A stretch of DNA of 64,000 bases from Rhizobium leucaenae USDA 9039 (GCF_000426285.1 NZ_AUFB01000003.1:357816-421815); one strand, 5' to 3'. Shown: positions 44,451 through 54,777, counted from the first letter of the stretch. Notes: a model not told the origin generated them from the letters alone. Made by a program: numbers and translations.

Positions 44451-45755
44451 ATGGCGCGCCTTCAGCATCGTCATCGCCTCGCGCTCGCTTTGACCCTCGG
44501 CATTTTCATGCCGGGGATCGCTGGTGCCGAGGGGCCGGACAACCTGCCGCCCTATAAGATGCTGCGCTCGCTCGAATTCATTCAGGACTCCGTCGTGGCG
44601 GGCGATAGTTCGGCCGGCGAGATGCAGCGTTTCATGCTGTCGACCATTGACGAACGCCTGCGCACCGCCGACAAATCCGCCTTCGACGATAGCCGCAACG
44701 TCGATGCCGCGTTGATTTACGCGATGAGCGGCGGCAATCCTGCGACGCTCGAATATCTGATGTCCCGCGACCTCAACGGCAATTTCGACAATCGCGTTGC
44801 CGACGTGTTGAGGAAATATCTGAACGGCAAAGGACTGCTGGTGGTCAACACGCTCGCAGATATTGCCAGGGAATATCGGGACAAAAAGATCGGCCCTTAT
44901 CTTTCGCTCGTTGCCGGCAACGTTATGTCCGCTAAAAATCCGAAGGCGGCCCTGAAGTTCTATGACTGGGCGCGCTTGACGTCGCCGGGCACCATTGTCG
45001 AGGAATCGGCGCTGCGTCGCTCTCTTGCGCTGTGCACCGACACCAATATGGTGTCGCAGGGTCTCGACTATGCGCAGCGCTACACGAGGCGCTTCCTGCA
45101 TTCGCCCTATGCCAGCCAGTTCGCCAATCTCTTCGTGCAACTCGTCGTCGATCATGACGGTGAGGTCAAGCAGCAGGATATCGTCGATATCCTGTCCTTC
45201 ATGGACCCGCCGAGGCAGCGGGAAATCTATCTGCGAATGGCCCGCCGCGCTGCGATCGCCGGCAAGGCCGATCTTGCCGCACTCGCCTCCGGTCGCGCGC
45301 AAGCCATTTCCAACGAGGGCGGCGATGCGTTCGGCGCGCTGGCGAGCTTTTATGGCGGCGTTGCCGGCGTGTCGACGCCCGATTTGGGGGCGGCGGTGCG
45401 CAACATCGAACAGATGCCGGCCGGCGAATTGAACGCGCAGGACCGCGCTCTGCGCGACGCCGCCAAGGTGGTGGCGGACGAAATCCTGCGTGCGCCGGAC
45501 CCGACAAGCCTGACGCAAGTCTCACCTCTTAATCTGCCTAATCAAGAAAATACTGAACACGATGCTGCTGTGACGAACCAACCTGGGGCCAAGTCCCCTG
45601 GCACGGCGGGTGTTGAGGAGGGAGCCCCGGCAAAGGCGGCTCACGCCCCGGAGGAAGGGAGGCAGGAGGCCGACTCTTCATTCAACGCATTCGTCACGAC
45701 GAGCCGCTCGAAGCTTGATGCCATCGACGGCCTGTTGAAGCAGGAAAGTCATTGA
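44451..45755 (+). CDS. motC: Periplasmic motility protein MotC
   Basis: A 434-residue exported protein with a signal peptide (to about 26, ...PGIAGAEG), a long helical repeat body, and a low-complexity tail from about 360. In S. meliloti MotC is periplasmic, needed for motor rotation, and protected by MotE (29585). It begins three bases after the motB stop. Confidence 0.93.
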   Translation: MARLQHRHRLALALTLGIFMPGIAGAEGPDNLPPYKMLRSLEFIQDSVVAGDSSAGEMQRFMLSTIDERLRTADKSAFDDSRNVDAALIYAMSGGNPATLEYLMSRDLNGNFDNRVADVLRKYLNGKGLLVVNTLADIAREYRDKKIGPYLSLVAGNVMSAKNPKAALKFYDWARLTSPGTIVEESALRRSLALCTDTNMVSQGLDYAQRYTRRFLHSPYASQFANLFVQLVVDHDGEVKQQDIVDILSFMDPPRQREIYLRMARRAAIAGKADLAALASGRAQAISNEGGDAFGALASFYGGVAGVSTPDLGAAVRNIEQMPAGELNAQDRALRDAAKVVADEILRAPDPTSLTQVSPLNLPNQENTEHDAAVTNQPGAKSPGTAGVEEGAPAKAAHAPEEGRQEADSSFNAFVTTSRSKLDAIDGLLKQESH

Positions 45756-45757
45756 TC

Positions 45758-47419
45758 ATGATGGATATCGGTATCGCCAGTGCCCCACCCGGGGCCGATC
45801 TGGTTGCTGTTGCCAAAGGCGGGCGTTCGGCCAAGCAGGATGACAGTGACGGCAAAGGATTTCTGGATGCACTGACCAGTTCGCGCGGCAATGGGCGAAA
45901 GTCCGACACGACCGCTCAGGACGATACGGACACGACCGATGCGGCAACGGGGACCGATAGCGGTACCGATGCAGATGCAAATACGGTGAAAAATTCGGCA
46001 GGCGATCCGACGGCGACCGCACCCGCGACGGATGATAGCGGCATCGGAGCCGGCATGATCGATCCGTCGGCGGCCAATATCGCCGCCCTCGCCGACTTGG
46101 CCAAAGGCTCCAAGCAGCCTGGCGTTGCCAAGCTCCCGCAGGGAGCAGACGCCGCTCTTTCAAAATCGCTGGTGGATCTTCAAAAGCCGGCTGAGGTCGA
46201 TACAGATATAGCATCTGCCGACAAGGCTCAGGCCACCCCGGCCAGCAATGCGGATGCGGCCAAAATTCTGGGCCAGGCCCAGGCGCAGACCTCGGATCAG
46301 CTCGATGATATTGCGGCGCAGCAACTGGCGGACGTGATTGCCGGCAATCAGCCAGCGCAAAGCAATGGCGACGGCAAGACGCAGGCGCCGGGCAAGACGA
46401 GCAAGACGACGTCAACAGACGATGACGGTAAGGATTCGGCGACCCAAGGCATGCAGTCCAGCGGCGCAGCCTCGGACGCGCTGTCGCTTCTCAATGTGCC
46501 GCAGACGGCGGCCGGTGTAATCGCTGCCGCACCGCAGAACGCGGCAAATGTGTTTGCCGGCGCTGACACAAAAACGCAGGCGGAGCCGGATCAGCCCTTG
46601 CCGAAACTCGCCGATGTGGCGTTGAAGGATGCATCGGCGAATGCCACGGACGCCGACACAACCCCTTCTGTCGCTGCCGACGCTACAGCCACTGCGCAGA
46701 CCTTCCGATTGGTGCGCGCCGATGGCCGCGGCGGCGCACTCGAGATGTCGATCAGCAAAACGAGCAGCGACGACACGGCACAGGTCGATGTCAAGGCATC
46801 AAGCGGCGGCAATGCAGAGACCGTTACCGTGCTCGATTCCCGCCGCTATCTCGGTCTTGCTGCCAATTCCAACGCGGCGCTCGTCACAAACGCCTTGGCG
46901 GGTGACGGCGAGTGGTCGGGTGCGATGCAGCCGGCTTCGGCGCTCTCCAACGCGGCGAGCTGGACAAGCACCGGCAAGGTCGTCAATACGCTCAAAATCC
47001 AACTGCACCCCAACGACTTAGGCCAAGTCACTGCCACCATGCGGCTCTCCGGCGATCAATTGAGTGTCGACCTCAAGGTGCAGACCAGCGAGGCCTATCG
47101 GCAGCTCCACGCCGATCAGAGCCATATGGTCGATGCGTTGCGCGCCCAAGGCTATCAGGTCGACAATATCACCGTGACCTTGGCTTCGAACGCAGATCAG
47201 CAATCGGATAGCGGCAGGCAATCCGGCTTTCAGGGGCAGTCCCAACAGCAATCCCTGCTGAACCAGGGGCAGGGCGGGGACGCGCGACCCAGGGGGCAGA
47301 GCTATTCAGGGCAGCAGGCAAATGGCAATGACGGCAATCGCGGTTCGAGCGAACGTGGCACGGAAGATGGCGCTGCTGGCACTGCTCAGCGCCTGCGCTC
47401 TGGCGACGTTTACCTCTGA
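45758..47419 (+). CDS. fliK: Hook-length control protein FliK (formerly MotD)
   Basis: A 553-residue protein starting at the ATG at 45758, ten bases after AGGAAAG; a TTG two codons upstream overlaps the motC stop. Most of it is a low-complexity Ala/Asp/Thr/Gln region without structure. The C-terminal conserved domain reads LKIQLHPNDLGQVTATMRLS, followed by VQTSEAYRQL, the FliK substrate-switch signature. It measures hook length and triggers FlhB. Confidence 0.9.
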   Translation: MMDIGIASAPPGADLVAVAKGGRSAKQDDSDGKGFLDALTSSRGNGRKSDTTAQDDTDTTDAATGTDSGTDADANTVKNSAGDPTATAPATDDSGIGAGMIDPSAANIAALADLAKGSKQPGVAKLPQGADAALSKSLVDLQKPAEVDTDIASADKAQATPASNADAAKILGQAQAQTSDQLDDIAAQQLADVIAGNQPAQSNGDGKTQAPGKTSKTTSTDDDGKDSATQGMQSSGAASDALSLLNVPQTAAGVIAAAPQNAANVFAGADTKTQAEPDQPLPKLADVALKDASANATDADTTPSVAADATATAQTFRLVRADGRGGALEMSISKTSSDDTAQVDVKASSGGNAETVTVLDSRRYLGLAANSNAALVTNALAGDGEWSGAMQPASALSNAASWTSTGKVVNTLKIQLHPNDLGQVTATMRLSGDQLSVDLKVQTSEAYRQLHADQSHMVDALRAQGYQVDNITVTLASNADQQSDSGRQSGFQGQSQQQSLLNQGQGGDARPRGQSYSGQQANGNDGNRGSSERGTEDGAAGTAQRLRSGDVYL

Positions 47420-47954
47420 CGTTTTTGCCTCCGCGAACGGCGCTCCGCCAGACAACGGCGCCGCCGGCCTGTGCGAGCGCGAAATCCAGTCGGCTGCGGC
47501 GAAGTTCGGAATACCGGAAGGCATCCTCTACTCGGTCGGTTTGACAGAGACCGGACGCAAGGGCTCGCTCTATCCTTATGCCCTCAATATCGAAGGCAAG
47601 CCGGTTTTCCCGCCATCCGAAGGCGTCGCCCTGCAGACCTTTGTTGCGGCAAAACAGAGCGGCGCAAAGCTGATCGATATCGGTTGCATGCAGATCAACC
47701 AGTATTTTCACGGCGAAAATTTCGCCTCCGTTGCCGATATGTTCGACCCGCATCGCAATGTGGAATACGCTGCCAAGTTCCTCCGCGACCTCCATGACAG
47801 GCATGAAACCTGGACGATGGCGGTAGCGCGATACCACGCCGGCCCGAATAACGACCCCGCCCAGAAGGTCTATGTCTGCCGTGTCATCGCCAATCTGGTT
47901 GCCACCGGATATGGAAAATGGACACCCAACGCGGCGACCTTCTGTCAGAATTAA
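47322..47954 (+). CDS. Flagellar lytic transglycosylase (SLT domain)
   Basis: A 210-residue exported enzyme. Signal peptide with basic start and hydrophobic ALLALLSACALA core; an ATG at codon 16 is an alternative start. The SLT domain has catalytic Glu in VGLTETGRKG, then IDIGCMQINQYFH and VARYHAGPN. It cuts peptidoglycan to let the rod pass. It overlaps the end of fliK by about 98 bases in another frame. The rod-binding half of FlgJ is encoded separately at 58238. Confidence 0.9.
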   Translation: MAMTAIAVRANVARKMALLALLSACALATFTSDVFASANGAPPDNGAAGLCEREIQSAAAKFGIPEGILYSVGLTETGRKGSLYPYALNIEGKPVFPPSEGVALQTFVAAKQSGAKLIDIGCMQINQYFHGENFASVADMFDPHRNVEYAAKFLRDLHDRHETWTMAVARYHAGPNNDPAQKVYVCRVIANLVATGYGKWTPNAATFCQN

Positions 47955-48128
47955 TCTAACCGAAAGTTGTATCTGACTTTTCGTACGTCGTCGCTAACCT
48001 ATTTGGCATGGTTGACAACATGCAGATCGCCTGAATTACATATATTCATAATATACTAACTAACCAGTTTTTTATCGGTGTAAAACGCAAGGTACCCACT
48101 ACATATAGTGCAAATCGGCCCCCAAATC

Positions 48129-48143
48129 TTAATCAATTGTTAA
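48129..48143. promoter_or_regulatory. CtrA-type box upstream of rem
   Basis: TTAA (48129-48132), TCAATTG, TTAA (48140-48143): a perfect TTAA-N7-TTAA. It ends 91 bases before the rem ATG, in an AT-rich 280-base intergenic region (47955-48234) that should also contain the VisNR-dependent rem promoter. Confidence 0.6.
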
Positions 48144-48234
48144 TTCCCGTCACTCATTTCCGACAGTTGTTCGTGATTCGCCCGATTCGTACCCATAGGT
48201 CATCGAAACACCACACTGATTCGGAGGCGGACGA

Positions 48235-48906
48235 ATGATCGTAGTGGTTGATGAGCGAGAGCTCGTTAAGGATGGTTATACTTCTCTCTTTGGGCGCGAA
48301 GGCATCCCGTCGACGGGGTTCGATCCCCGGGAATTCGGCGAATGGGTCACGACCGCTGCAGACGGCGATATTGCCGCCGTCGAAGCATTTCTGATCGGAC
48401 AGGGACAGCATGTGCACGAATTGCCCCGGGCAATTCGCGACCGGTCGGTAGCTCCCGTCATTGCCGTCAGTGATCAGCCCTCGTTGGAATCGACGCTGGC
48501 GCTCTTTGACTGCGGCGTCGACGATGTCGTGCGCAAGCCGGTGCATCCCCGTGAGATTCTTGCCCGTGCAGCGGCAATCCGCCGGAGGCTCAAGGCGATC
48601 ACCAGCTACACCGATATCGGTCCGATTCGCGTCTTCGCCGACGGCCGTGATCCGGAGATCAACGGCGAAGTCTTCGCCCTGCCGCGGCGCGAGCGTCGCA
48701 TTCTGGAATATTTGATTTCCAACCGCGGCCGCCGGGTGACCAAGACGCAGATCTTCAACGCGATCTACGGCATCTTCGACGAGGAAGTCGAAGAAAACGT
48801 CGTCGAAAGCCATATCTCCAAGCTGCGCAAGAAGTTGCGCAAGAAGCTCGGTTTCGATCCCGTCGATTCCAAGCGCTTCCTTGGCTACTGCATCGATTGG
48901 AATTGA
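48235..48906 (+). CDS. rem: Rem, OmpR-type activator of late motility genes
   Basis: A 223-residue protein. The N-terminal ~115 residues have a receiver-like fold ([15 protein letters not shown]..., Lys in VRKPVHP), but the strand where the phospho-aspartate should be ([11 protein letters not shown]) has none. The C-terminal winged helix reads [18 protein letters not shown] and [15 protein letters not shown]. In S. meliloti Rem is switched on by VisNR and activates class III genes. GGAGG lies before the ATG. Confidence 0.94.
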   Translation: MIVVVDERELVKDGYTSLFGREGIPSTGFDPREFGEWVTTAADGDIAAVEAFLIGQGQHVHELPRAIRDRSVAPVIAVSDQPSLESTLALFDCGVDDVVRKPVHPREILARAAAIRRRLKAITSYTDIGPIRVFADGRDPEINGEVFALPRRERRILEYLISNRGRRVTKTQIFNAIYGIFDEEVEENVVESHISKLRKKLRKKLGFDPVDSKRFLGYCIDWN

Positions 48907-49199
48907 TCCATCGACCGCGATTTGGCGTAGCAACGCTTGAATCCCGCGTGTAATTCCCTCCCAGAATTTCTCCCAGTTCCCCAGAATTATACGCCGGCTC
49001 TCCCGAACACCGATAGCGGTGTTCGGATGCAAGGGTGCGCCAACTCTTACCCTTGCTGCGACCCGTGAGCGCTCCTGCGGACGCGTCGCAGCAATCTCCG
49101 AAAAGCTGCATCATGATGACCGGCTTTTCCTCTTTTCAGACAGCTTCACGCAAGGCCCGCCCCATACTCTCAGCTTTACGAGGAAAACGAGGATTCCAG

Positions 49200-50462
49200 A
49201 TGAGCATTTTCGGCAGCATGAAAACCGCGGTTTCAGGGATGAACGCCCAGGCGAACCGTTTGGGTACCGTTTCTGACAACATCGCCAACGCCAATACCAC
49301 CGGCTACAAAGAAGCATCGACGAGCTTTTCCTCCCTCGTCCTCCCTTCCTCGGCCGGCAGCTACAATTCCGGCGGCGTCGAAACGTCGGTGCATCATGCT
49401 ATCTCGCAGCAGGGCAACATCTCCTACACGACCTCGAACACCGACCTCGCAATCCAGGGCAATGGCTTCTTCGTCGTCCAGAGCTCGTCCGGACAGACAT
49501 TCCTCAGCCGCTCCGGTGACTTTTCGGCGGACTCCTCGGGCAACCTCGTCAATTCCGCCGGCTTCACGCTGATGGGCTATCCCGCTAGCTCCGGGGCGCC
49601 TTCTGTGGTCGTCAACGGCTTCAGCGGCCTGGAGCCGGTCAATGTCAGTCAGAACGGCGTGACCGCCGTCGCCACGACGACTGGCGAGATGTCAGGCAAC
49701 CTCAATTCCAACGCCGCTATCGCAACCGGTAACCTGCCAGCCTCCAATACGGCACCTGTAACCAGCGACACGAGCAAGAGTTCGATCACCGGTTATGATA
49801 GCCAGGGCAATGCCGTCACCTTCGACGTCTATTACACCAAGACAGCGGACAACACGTGGGACGTGTCGGTCTACAATCACGCTGATGCGGCTTCGGGCGA
49901 CACTCCGTTCCCTTATGGCGGCGACGGCCTGGTCGGCAGCACGGAGCTGGATTTTGACGACACCGGCGCTTTGACATCAGGCGGAACGTTCGATCTCAAC
50001 TTCAGCAGCGGATCGTCGACGCAAACCATTTCGATGGATTTCTCGGGCTTCAGCCAGGTCGCCACCGACTTCAACGCTACCGGCAAGATGAACGGTCAGG
50101 CTCCGAACCCGGTGACGAGCGTCACGATCGGCAAGGACGGGACGGTCAATGCTGTCTACAAGGATAGCTCCACCAAGGCTCTCTATCGTATCCCGCTCGC
50201 GACCGTGGCAAGCCCCGACAATCTGACGCTTGAGAGCGGCAACGTCTATTCGGCCAACGGTGAGTCCGGCGTTACGGTGACGGGTTTCCCGCAGACCGGC
50301 GGCTTCGGCTATATCCAATCCGGTGCTCTGGAAGAATCCAACGTCGACCTTGCGACCGAACTGACGAACATGATCGAGGCGCAGAAAAGCTACACCGCGA
50401 ACTCCAAGGTGTTCCAGGCTGGTTCCGACCTTCTGGACGTTCTCGTCAACCTGCAGCGTTAA
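49200..50462 (+). CDS. flgE: Flagellar hook protein FlgE
   Basis: A 420-residue hook subunit starting at the ATG at 49200 with GAGG upstream; the longer frame from 49035 is non-coding leader. N-terminal signature SDNIANANTTGYKEAS, C-terminal GALEESNVDLATELTNMI. The 290-base gap after rem probably carries its promoter. Confidence 0.96.
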   Translation: MSIFGSMKTAVSGMNAQANRLGTVSDNIANANTTGYKEASTSFSSLVLPSSAGSYNSGGVETSVHHAISQQGNISYTTSNTDLAIQGNGFFVVQSSSGQTFLSRSGDFSADSSGNLVNSAGFTLMGYPASSGAPSVVVNGFSGLEPVNVSQNGVTAVATTTGEMSGNLNSNAAIATGNLPASNTAPVTSDTSKSSITGYDSQGNAVTFDVYYTKTADNTWDVSVYNHADAASGDTPFPYGGDGLVGSTELDFDDTGALTSGGTFDLNFSSGSSTQTISMDFSGFSQVATDFNATGKMNGQAPNPVTSVTIGKDGTVNAVYKDSSTKALYRIPLATVASPDNLTLESGNVYSANGESGVTVTGFPQTGGFGYIQSGALEESNVDLATELTNMIEAQKSYTANSKVFQAGSDLLDVLVNLQR

Positions 50463-50489
50463 TCAGTACGATAGGGTACCGAGCCAGCC

Positions 50490-51965
50490 ATGTCCCTCAC
50501 CACAGCACTCAATAACGCGCAAGCGATATTCAACAATACCGGCACGCAGAGCAGTGTCGTATCGAACAATATCGCCAATGCCGGCAACACGGATTATACC
50601 CGTCGCCAGGCGATGTTGACGACGGACATGAGTGGCGCACAGGTCGTAAAGATCGCCCGCGCCGACGAGCCTTCCTTGCAGAAAGCGTTCCTGGGCAGCA
50701 CGTCCGACGATGCTGCTCAGCAGCGCCTGCTGAAGGGCTATGAGGATATTCAATCCGGAACGATTGGCGGCAACGACAACGAGATCGCGCCGGCCACCTA
50801 CCTTGCCGCCCTGCAAACGGCAATGCAGACCTACGCCGGTTCGCCGGCCAGCACCACCGCGGCGCAATCGGCCGTCAATGCTGCCCAGGATCTCGCGAAT
50901 TCCCTGAACAACGCCACCACGGCGGTCAACGGAATTCGCACCGATGCCGACAAGGAAATCAGATCTGACGTCGATTCGCTGAACAGCTTGCTTTCGCAGT
51001 TCGAGCAGGCGAACGATGCGGTCAAGACCGCGACCGCGACCGCCGGTCCCACATCCTCTGCGCTGTCGGATGCGACGGACCAACGCGACGCGGTCCTGAA
51101 GCAGATTTCCAAGATCGTCGGCGTCACAACGGTAACGCGGCCGAACGGCGATATCGCACTCTATACCAGCGGCGGCACGACGCTGTTCGAGACGATACCG
51201 CGCCAGGTGACCTTTACGGCGACCAATTCCTACACGGATGGCACCGTCGGCAACAGTGTTTATATCGATGGTGTGGCGGTCGATCCCGGTCAGGGCGCCG
51301 ATACGACGGCGCAGGGCAGCCTTCAGGCAACTCTTCAGGTCCGCGATGACGTTGCTCCGACCTACCAGAAGCAACTCGACGAAATCTCGCGCGGCCTCGT
51401 GTCGATGTTTTCGGAAAAAAACCAGACCGACCCTACGCAAGATGCGTTGCCCGGCCTTTTCACCTGGAGTGGCGGTACCGTGCCGACCGATGCCACTGCC
51501 ATCGCCGGCATGGCTGGTACGATTGCGGTCAATCCCGCACTGATCACCTCGCAGGGCGGCGATCCCACTCTTTTGCGGGATGGTGGCATCAACGGTTCCG
51601 ACTATGTCGTCAACGCCAGTGGCGATAGTGGCTATTCCACTCTGCTCGATTCCTACGTCACCGGCTTTGACACGAAGATGGACTTCGACGCCGATGCCGG
51701 TTCCGACACGACGGCCAGCATCATGAATTACGCGTCCGATTCCATCGGCTGGCTGGAAGATCAGCGCAGCTCCGCCAATACGGCGGCGGAAAATACCTCG
51801 GCGGCACTGTCTCGGTCATCCGAAGTCTACTCGAACGAGACGGGGGTCAACCTCGACGAAGAGCTGACTCTGATGATGGACATCGAGCAATCCTACAAGG
51901 CGGGAACGAAGATATTGAACGCCGTGAACGAGATGCTTCAATCGGTACTGGATATTGCGAGCTAA
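50490..51965 (+). CDS. flgK: Hook-filament junction protein FlgK
   Basis: A 491-residue hook-associated protein with the family N-terminus (SVVSNNIANAGNTDYTRRQA) and C-terminus (VNLDEELTLMMDIEQSYKAG). It caps the hook and joins the filament. Four bases from flgL. Confidence 0.95.
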   Translation: MSLTTALNNAQAIFNNTGTQSSVVSNNIANAGNTDYTRRQAMLTTDMSGAQVVKIARADEPSLQKAFLGSTSDDAAQQRLLKGYEDIQSGTIGGNDNEIAPATYLAALQTAMQTYAGSPASTTAAQSAVNAAQDLANSLNNATTAVNGIRTDADKEIRSDVDSLNSLLSQFEQANDAVKTATATAGPTSSALSDATDQRDAVLKQISKIVGVTTVTRPNGDIALYTSGGTTLFETIPRQVTFTATNSYTDGTVGNSVYIDGVAVDPGQGADTTAQGSLQATLQVRDDVAPTYQKQLDEISRGLVSMFSEKNQTDPTQDALPGLFTWSGGTVPTDATAIAGMAGTIAVNPALITSQGGDPTLLRDGGINGSDYVVNASGDSGYSTLLDSYVTGFDTKMDFDADAGSDTTASIMNYASDSIGWLEDQRSSANTAAENTSAALSRSSEVYSNETGVNLDEELTLMMDIEQSYKAGTKILNAVNEMLQSVLDIAS

Positions 51966-51968
51966 GCC

Positions 51969-53030
51969 ATGAAACTTTCCTTCATTTCAAGCGCAGCCAT
52001 TCAGAACGCTATGCGCCAGACGATCCGTCAGTCGCAGAATGAGATGACGGATGCTTCGACAGAAGCGACGACCGGTGTGTATGCCGATATCGGCGTCGCA
52101 CTGGGCAGCAACACCGCTCTGAGCGTCAATCTCACACGGGAAGTGACGCGCATCGATTCCCTTCTCAGCAGCAACTCGATCGCCGACCAGCGGATGTCGT
52201 CCTCGCAGACGGCCCTGAGCGACATGTCGTCCCAGTCCCAGAAGCTGATGGACCAACTGGTGGCGCTGCGCGGCAACACCGATGGCAGCAGCGTGTCGCT
52301 GACGCAGCAGACGGCGAGCGCGACGCTTTCGAGCTTCCTTTCCGATGCCAATACCATGGTCAACGGCGAATATCTCTTTGCCGGCACGAATACCGACGTG
52401 CAGCCGATGACCGACAATACCGCGGCGGCCACCTCGGCGATCCAGAGTGCGCTCAATGACTACGTGAGCGCGAACGGAATTCCCTCCATCTCCGATATGA
52501 CCGGCGATCAGATGAAAGATTTCATCACCACCCAGGTCGAGCCGATGTTCACTTCGGACAGCGCTTCTGCGCCAGACAACTGGGCAAGCTGGTCGGCCGC
52601 TTCGGATCAGAACATGTCGAGCCGCATCAGCAACTCGGAAGTGATCGATTCCTCGACCAACGCCAATGAACCCGGCATGCGCTATCTGGCGCTCGCAACC
52701 ACCGTGGTCAATTCGCTGATGGATTCAACTTTGAACCTGAGCCAGGATGCGTTGAACGCAGTCAACGACCAGGCCACAAGCTATACGCGTCAGGCGATCG
52801 ACGGAATCAACGATCAGTCGAGCCAACTCGGCCTGTCGCAATCGCGTCTCTCAGATGCGAACACATCGCTGAACGCTCAGAAAGACATCATTAACACTAA
52901 TATCGGGGACCTTACCGGAGTCGATCCTTACGAGGCTTCGACGAAGGTCAACAGCCTCGAAACTCAGCTTGAGACAGCCTATACTATCGTCTCCAAGATA
53001 CAGCAGCTGAGCCTTGTAAATTACCTTTGA
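51969..53030 (+). CDS. flgL: Hook-filament junction protein FlgL
   Basis: A 353-residue flagellin-like protein: N-terminal QSQNEMTDASTEATTG and C-terminal helix. It sits in the usual place after flgK. Confidence 0.94.
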   Translation: MKLSFISSAAIQNAMRQTIRQSQNEMTDASTEATTGVYADIGVALGSNTALSVNLTREVTRIDSLLSSNSIADQRMSSSQTALSDMSSQSQKLMDQLVALRGNTDGSSVSLTQQTASATLSSFLSDANTMVNGEYLFAGTNTDVQPMTDNTAAATSAIQSALNDYVSANGIPSISDMTGDQMKDFITTQVEPMFTSDSASAPDNWASWSAASDQNMSSRISNSEVIDSSTNANEPGMRYLALATTVVNSLMDSTLNLSQDALNAVNDQATSYTRQAIDGINDQSSQLGLSQSRLSDANTSLNAQKDIINTNIGDLTGVDPYEASTKVNSLETQLETAYTIVSKIQQLSLVNYL

Positions 53031-53067
53031 TGATCAAAGGGATGTAATGACCAGGAAGGATGCATGA

Positions 53068-53415
53068 ATGTATCAGTTCTCATATGCGGAAGTCATGCAG
53101 GATGCGGTGGCCGACGCCAAGGAAAGAGAACGGCAAGTTCTGGACCGGTCGATAGCTCTTCTCTCTGCGGCCCGTGATAAGGGGAAGTACGGCCGCGAAG
53201 CGATCGAGGCGTTGTTCTACACAAGACGCGTCTGGATCAGCTTTATCGAGGATCTCAAAAGTCCGGAGAACCAGCTTAACGTCGAACTGCGCGCCAATCT
53301 GATCTCCATCGCAATCTGGATTTTAAAGGAATGCGACCGGATCCGCAGACGCCAGTCTGAAAATTATCAAGGCATCATCGATGTCACCACCATCATCAGG
53401 GATGGACTTAAATGA
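53068..53415 (+). CDS. flaF: Flagellin biosynthesis regulator FlaF
   Basis: A 115-residue all-helical alphaproteobacterial protein ([32 protein letters not shown]). In Caulobacter FlaF is needed for flagellin secretion and translation and works against FlbT. AGGAAGG precedes the ATG. Four-base overlap with flbT. Confidence 0.93.
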   Translation: MYQFSYAEVMQDAVADAKERERQVLDRSIALLSAARDKGKYGREAIEALFYTRRVWISFIEDLKSPENQLNVELRANLISIAIWILKECDRIRRRQSENYQGIIDVTTIIRDGLK

Positions 53416-53861
53416 AAAGTACGCTTCGCATATCGCTTAAAGCCGGGGAAAGAATTTTTATCAACGGGGCCGTGCTGCGCGTTGACCGCAAGGTTGCCCT
53501 GGAATTCCTGAATGATGTGACCTTCCTGCTCGAGAACCACGTTCTCCAGCCGGAGGATGCGACGACGCCGCTGCGCCAGCTCTATTTCATCGCGCAGATG
53601 ATCCTCATCAATCCGGAAGGCAAAGAGCAATCGACGGCAATGTTCCGCAAGTCGATCGTCATGCTGCTCTCGTGCTTCCGCAATGAGGAAGTGCTGGCCG
53701 AGCTGAAGCGTATCGACGGCCTGGTCGCCACCGGCCGTGCCTTCGACGCGTTGAAGGCGATCCGCGCTCTCTACCCGGTCGAGGACAATATTCTCCACAG
53801 CCAGGAGATGCCGGCGGCAACGATCGAGCATATTCGCCGGGAGATCGCACCGTGGCGGTAG
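53412..53861 (+). CDS. flbT: Flagellin translation regulator FlbT
   Basis: A 149-residue protein ([19 protein letters not shown], then [10 protein letters not shown]) of the FlbT family, which in Caulobacter binds the flagellin mRNA 5' UTR and promotes its decay until the hook is complete. The conserved leaders of the four flagellin genes here are natural targets. Overlaps flgD by ten bases. Confidence 0.94.
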   Translation: MKSTLRISLKAGERIFINGAVLRVDRKVALEFLNDVTFLLENHVLQPEDATTPLRQLYFIAQMILINPEGKEQSTAMFRKSIVMLLSCFRNEEVLAELKRIDGLVATGRAFDALKAIRALYPVEDNILHSQEMPAATIEHIRREIAPWR

Positions 53862-54361
53862 ATCCGGTCAGCCAGATCAGCACGAACAATAGCAGTAGCA
53901 GTACCAGTTCGAGTACCTCTGCTGCGGCATCAAAAAGCGCCACTCTCAACTACAACGACTTCCTCCAGCTCCTCATCGCCCAGATGAAGACGCAGGATCC
54001 GACCGACCCGATGGATGCCAGCCAGCAGATTTCGCAGCTCGCCAGCTTCTCTCAGGTCGAACAGCAGATCCAGACGAACTCACACTTGGAAACGGTGCTG
54101 CAGAACCAATGGATTTCGAATGCGTCCGACTATATCGGCAAGCAGATCATGAGTGCCGACGGCACCGTGACCGGCACGATCAAGGAAGTGACCGTCTATT
54201 CGGACGGTATCATCGCGCAAACCGAGGCGGGCGACAAAGTCCTGCTGCAGGCCGGCGTTACTGTTGCTCCTTCTGGAACAACGATTGATAAGCCGACGTC
54301 GACGACGGATACTAGCAGCAGCGATTCGACGGACAGCACCAACTCGACCAGCGGCTCATGA
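53852..54361 (+). CDS. flgD: Hook cap / scaffold protein FlgD
   Basis: A 169-residue FlgD of the short type with GTG start inside the flbT end. A Ser-rich N-terminus, then the signature [23 protein letters not shown] and a small C-domain, ending in a Ser/Thr/Asp tail. It caps the growing hook. Confidence 0.93.
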   Translation: MAVDPVSQISTNNSSSSTSSSTSAAASKSATLNYNDFLQLLIAQMKTQDPTDPMDASQQISQLASFSQVEQQIQTNSHLETVLQNQWISNASDYIGKQIMSADGTVTGTIKEVTVYSDGIIAQTEAGDKVLLQAGVTVAPSGTTIDKPTSTTDTSSSDSTDSTNSTSGS

Positions 54362-54392
54362 GGAGCCGGCTGAACTAAAGGATGAAGATATC

Positions 54393-54659
54393 ATGAATGA
54401 AGCCGATGCACTGGATATCTTCCAGGCGGCGATCTGGACGGTACTCGTTTCATCGGGCCCGGCCGTTCTCGCCGCCATGATCGTCGGCCTCGTCATCGCC
54501 TTGATCCAGGCGCTGACCCAGGTGCAGGAAGCCACATTGACCTTCGTGCCGAAGATCGTCGCCGTCATGGTGACGGTCGGCATCACGGCTCCCTTCGTCG
54601 GCTCGCAGATATCGATCTTCACCAACCTCGTCTTTTCGAGAATTCAGTCGGGATTTTGA
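54393..54659 (+). CDS. fliQ: Flagellar export gate protein FliQ
   Basis: An 88-residue protein with two membrane helices and the FliQ stretch LVIALIQALTQVQEATLTFVPK. The ATG at 54393 gives the family length; the longer frame from 54264 lies over flgD. Part of the FliPQR gate. Confidence 0.96.
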   Translation: MNEADALDIFQAAIWTVLVSSGPAVLAAMIVGLVIALIQALTQVQEATLTFVPKIVAVMVTVGITAPFVGSQISIFTNLVFSRIQSGF

Positions 54660-54725
54660 GACGGTTGGCTATCTGAGCGAGGCCATTCTCGCGCAAGCTT
54701 CGCCTTTTAATGATCTGATCGAATA

Positions 54726-54750
54726 GGGCAAACGGGTCAGCCGTTTGCCC
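54726..54750 (+). other. Perfect hairpin just upstream of flhA
   Basis: GGGCAAACGG (54726-54735) pairs with CCGTTTGCCC (54741-54750) over five bases, ending 27 bases before the flhA ATG. No U run follows, so it may be an RNA stability or translation-control stem rather than a terminator. Confidence 0.6.
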
Positions 54751-54777
54751 CCTCTCATGAAGAGACGGAACCGGTCG

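Noticed and set aside
42516..45518. 1000-codon minus-strand open frame across the FliH-like, motB and motC genes
   Set aside because: It is the antisense shadow of GC-rich coding sequence. The plus-strand genes have recognisable domains, signal peptides and coupling; the antisense protein has none.
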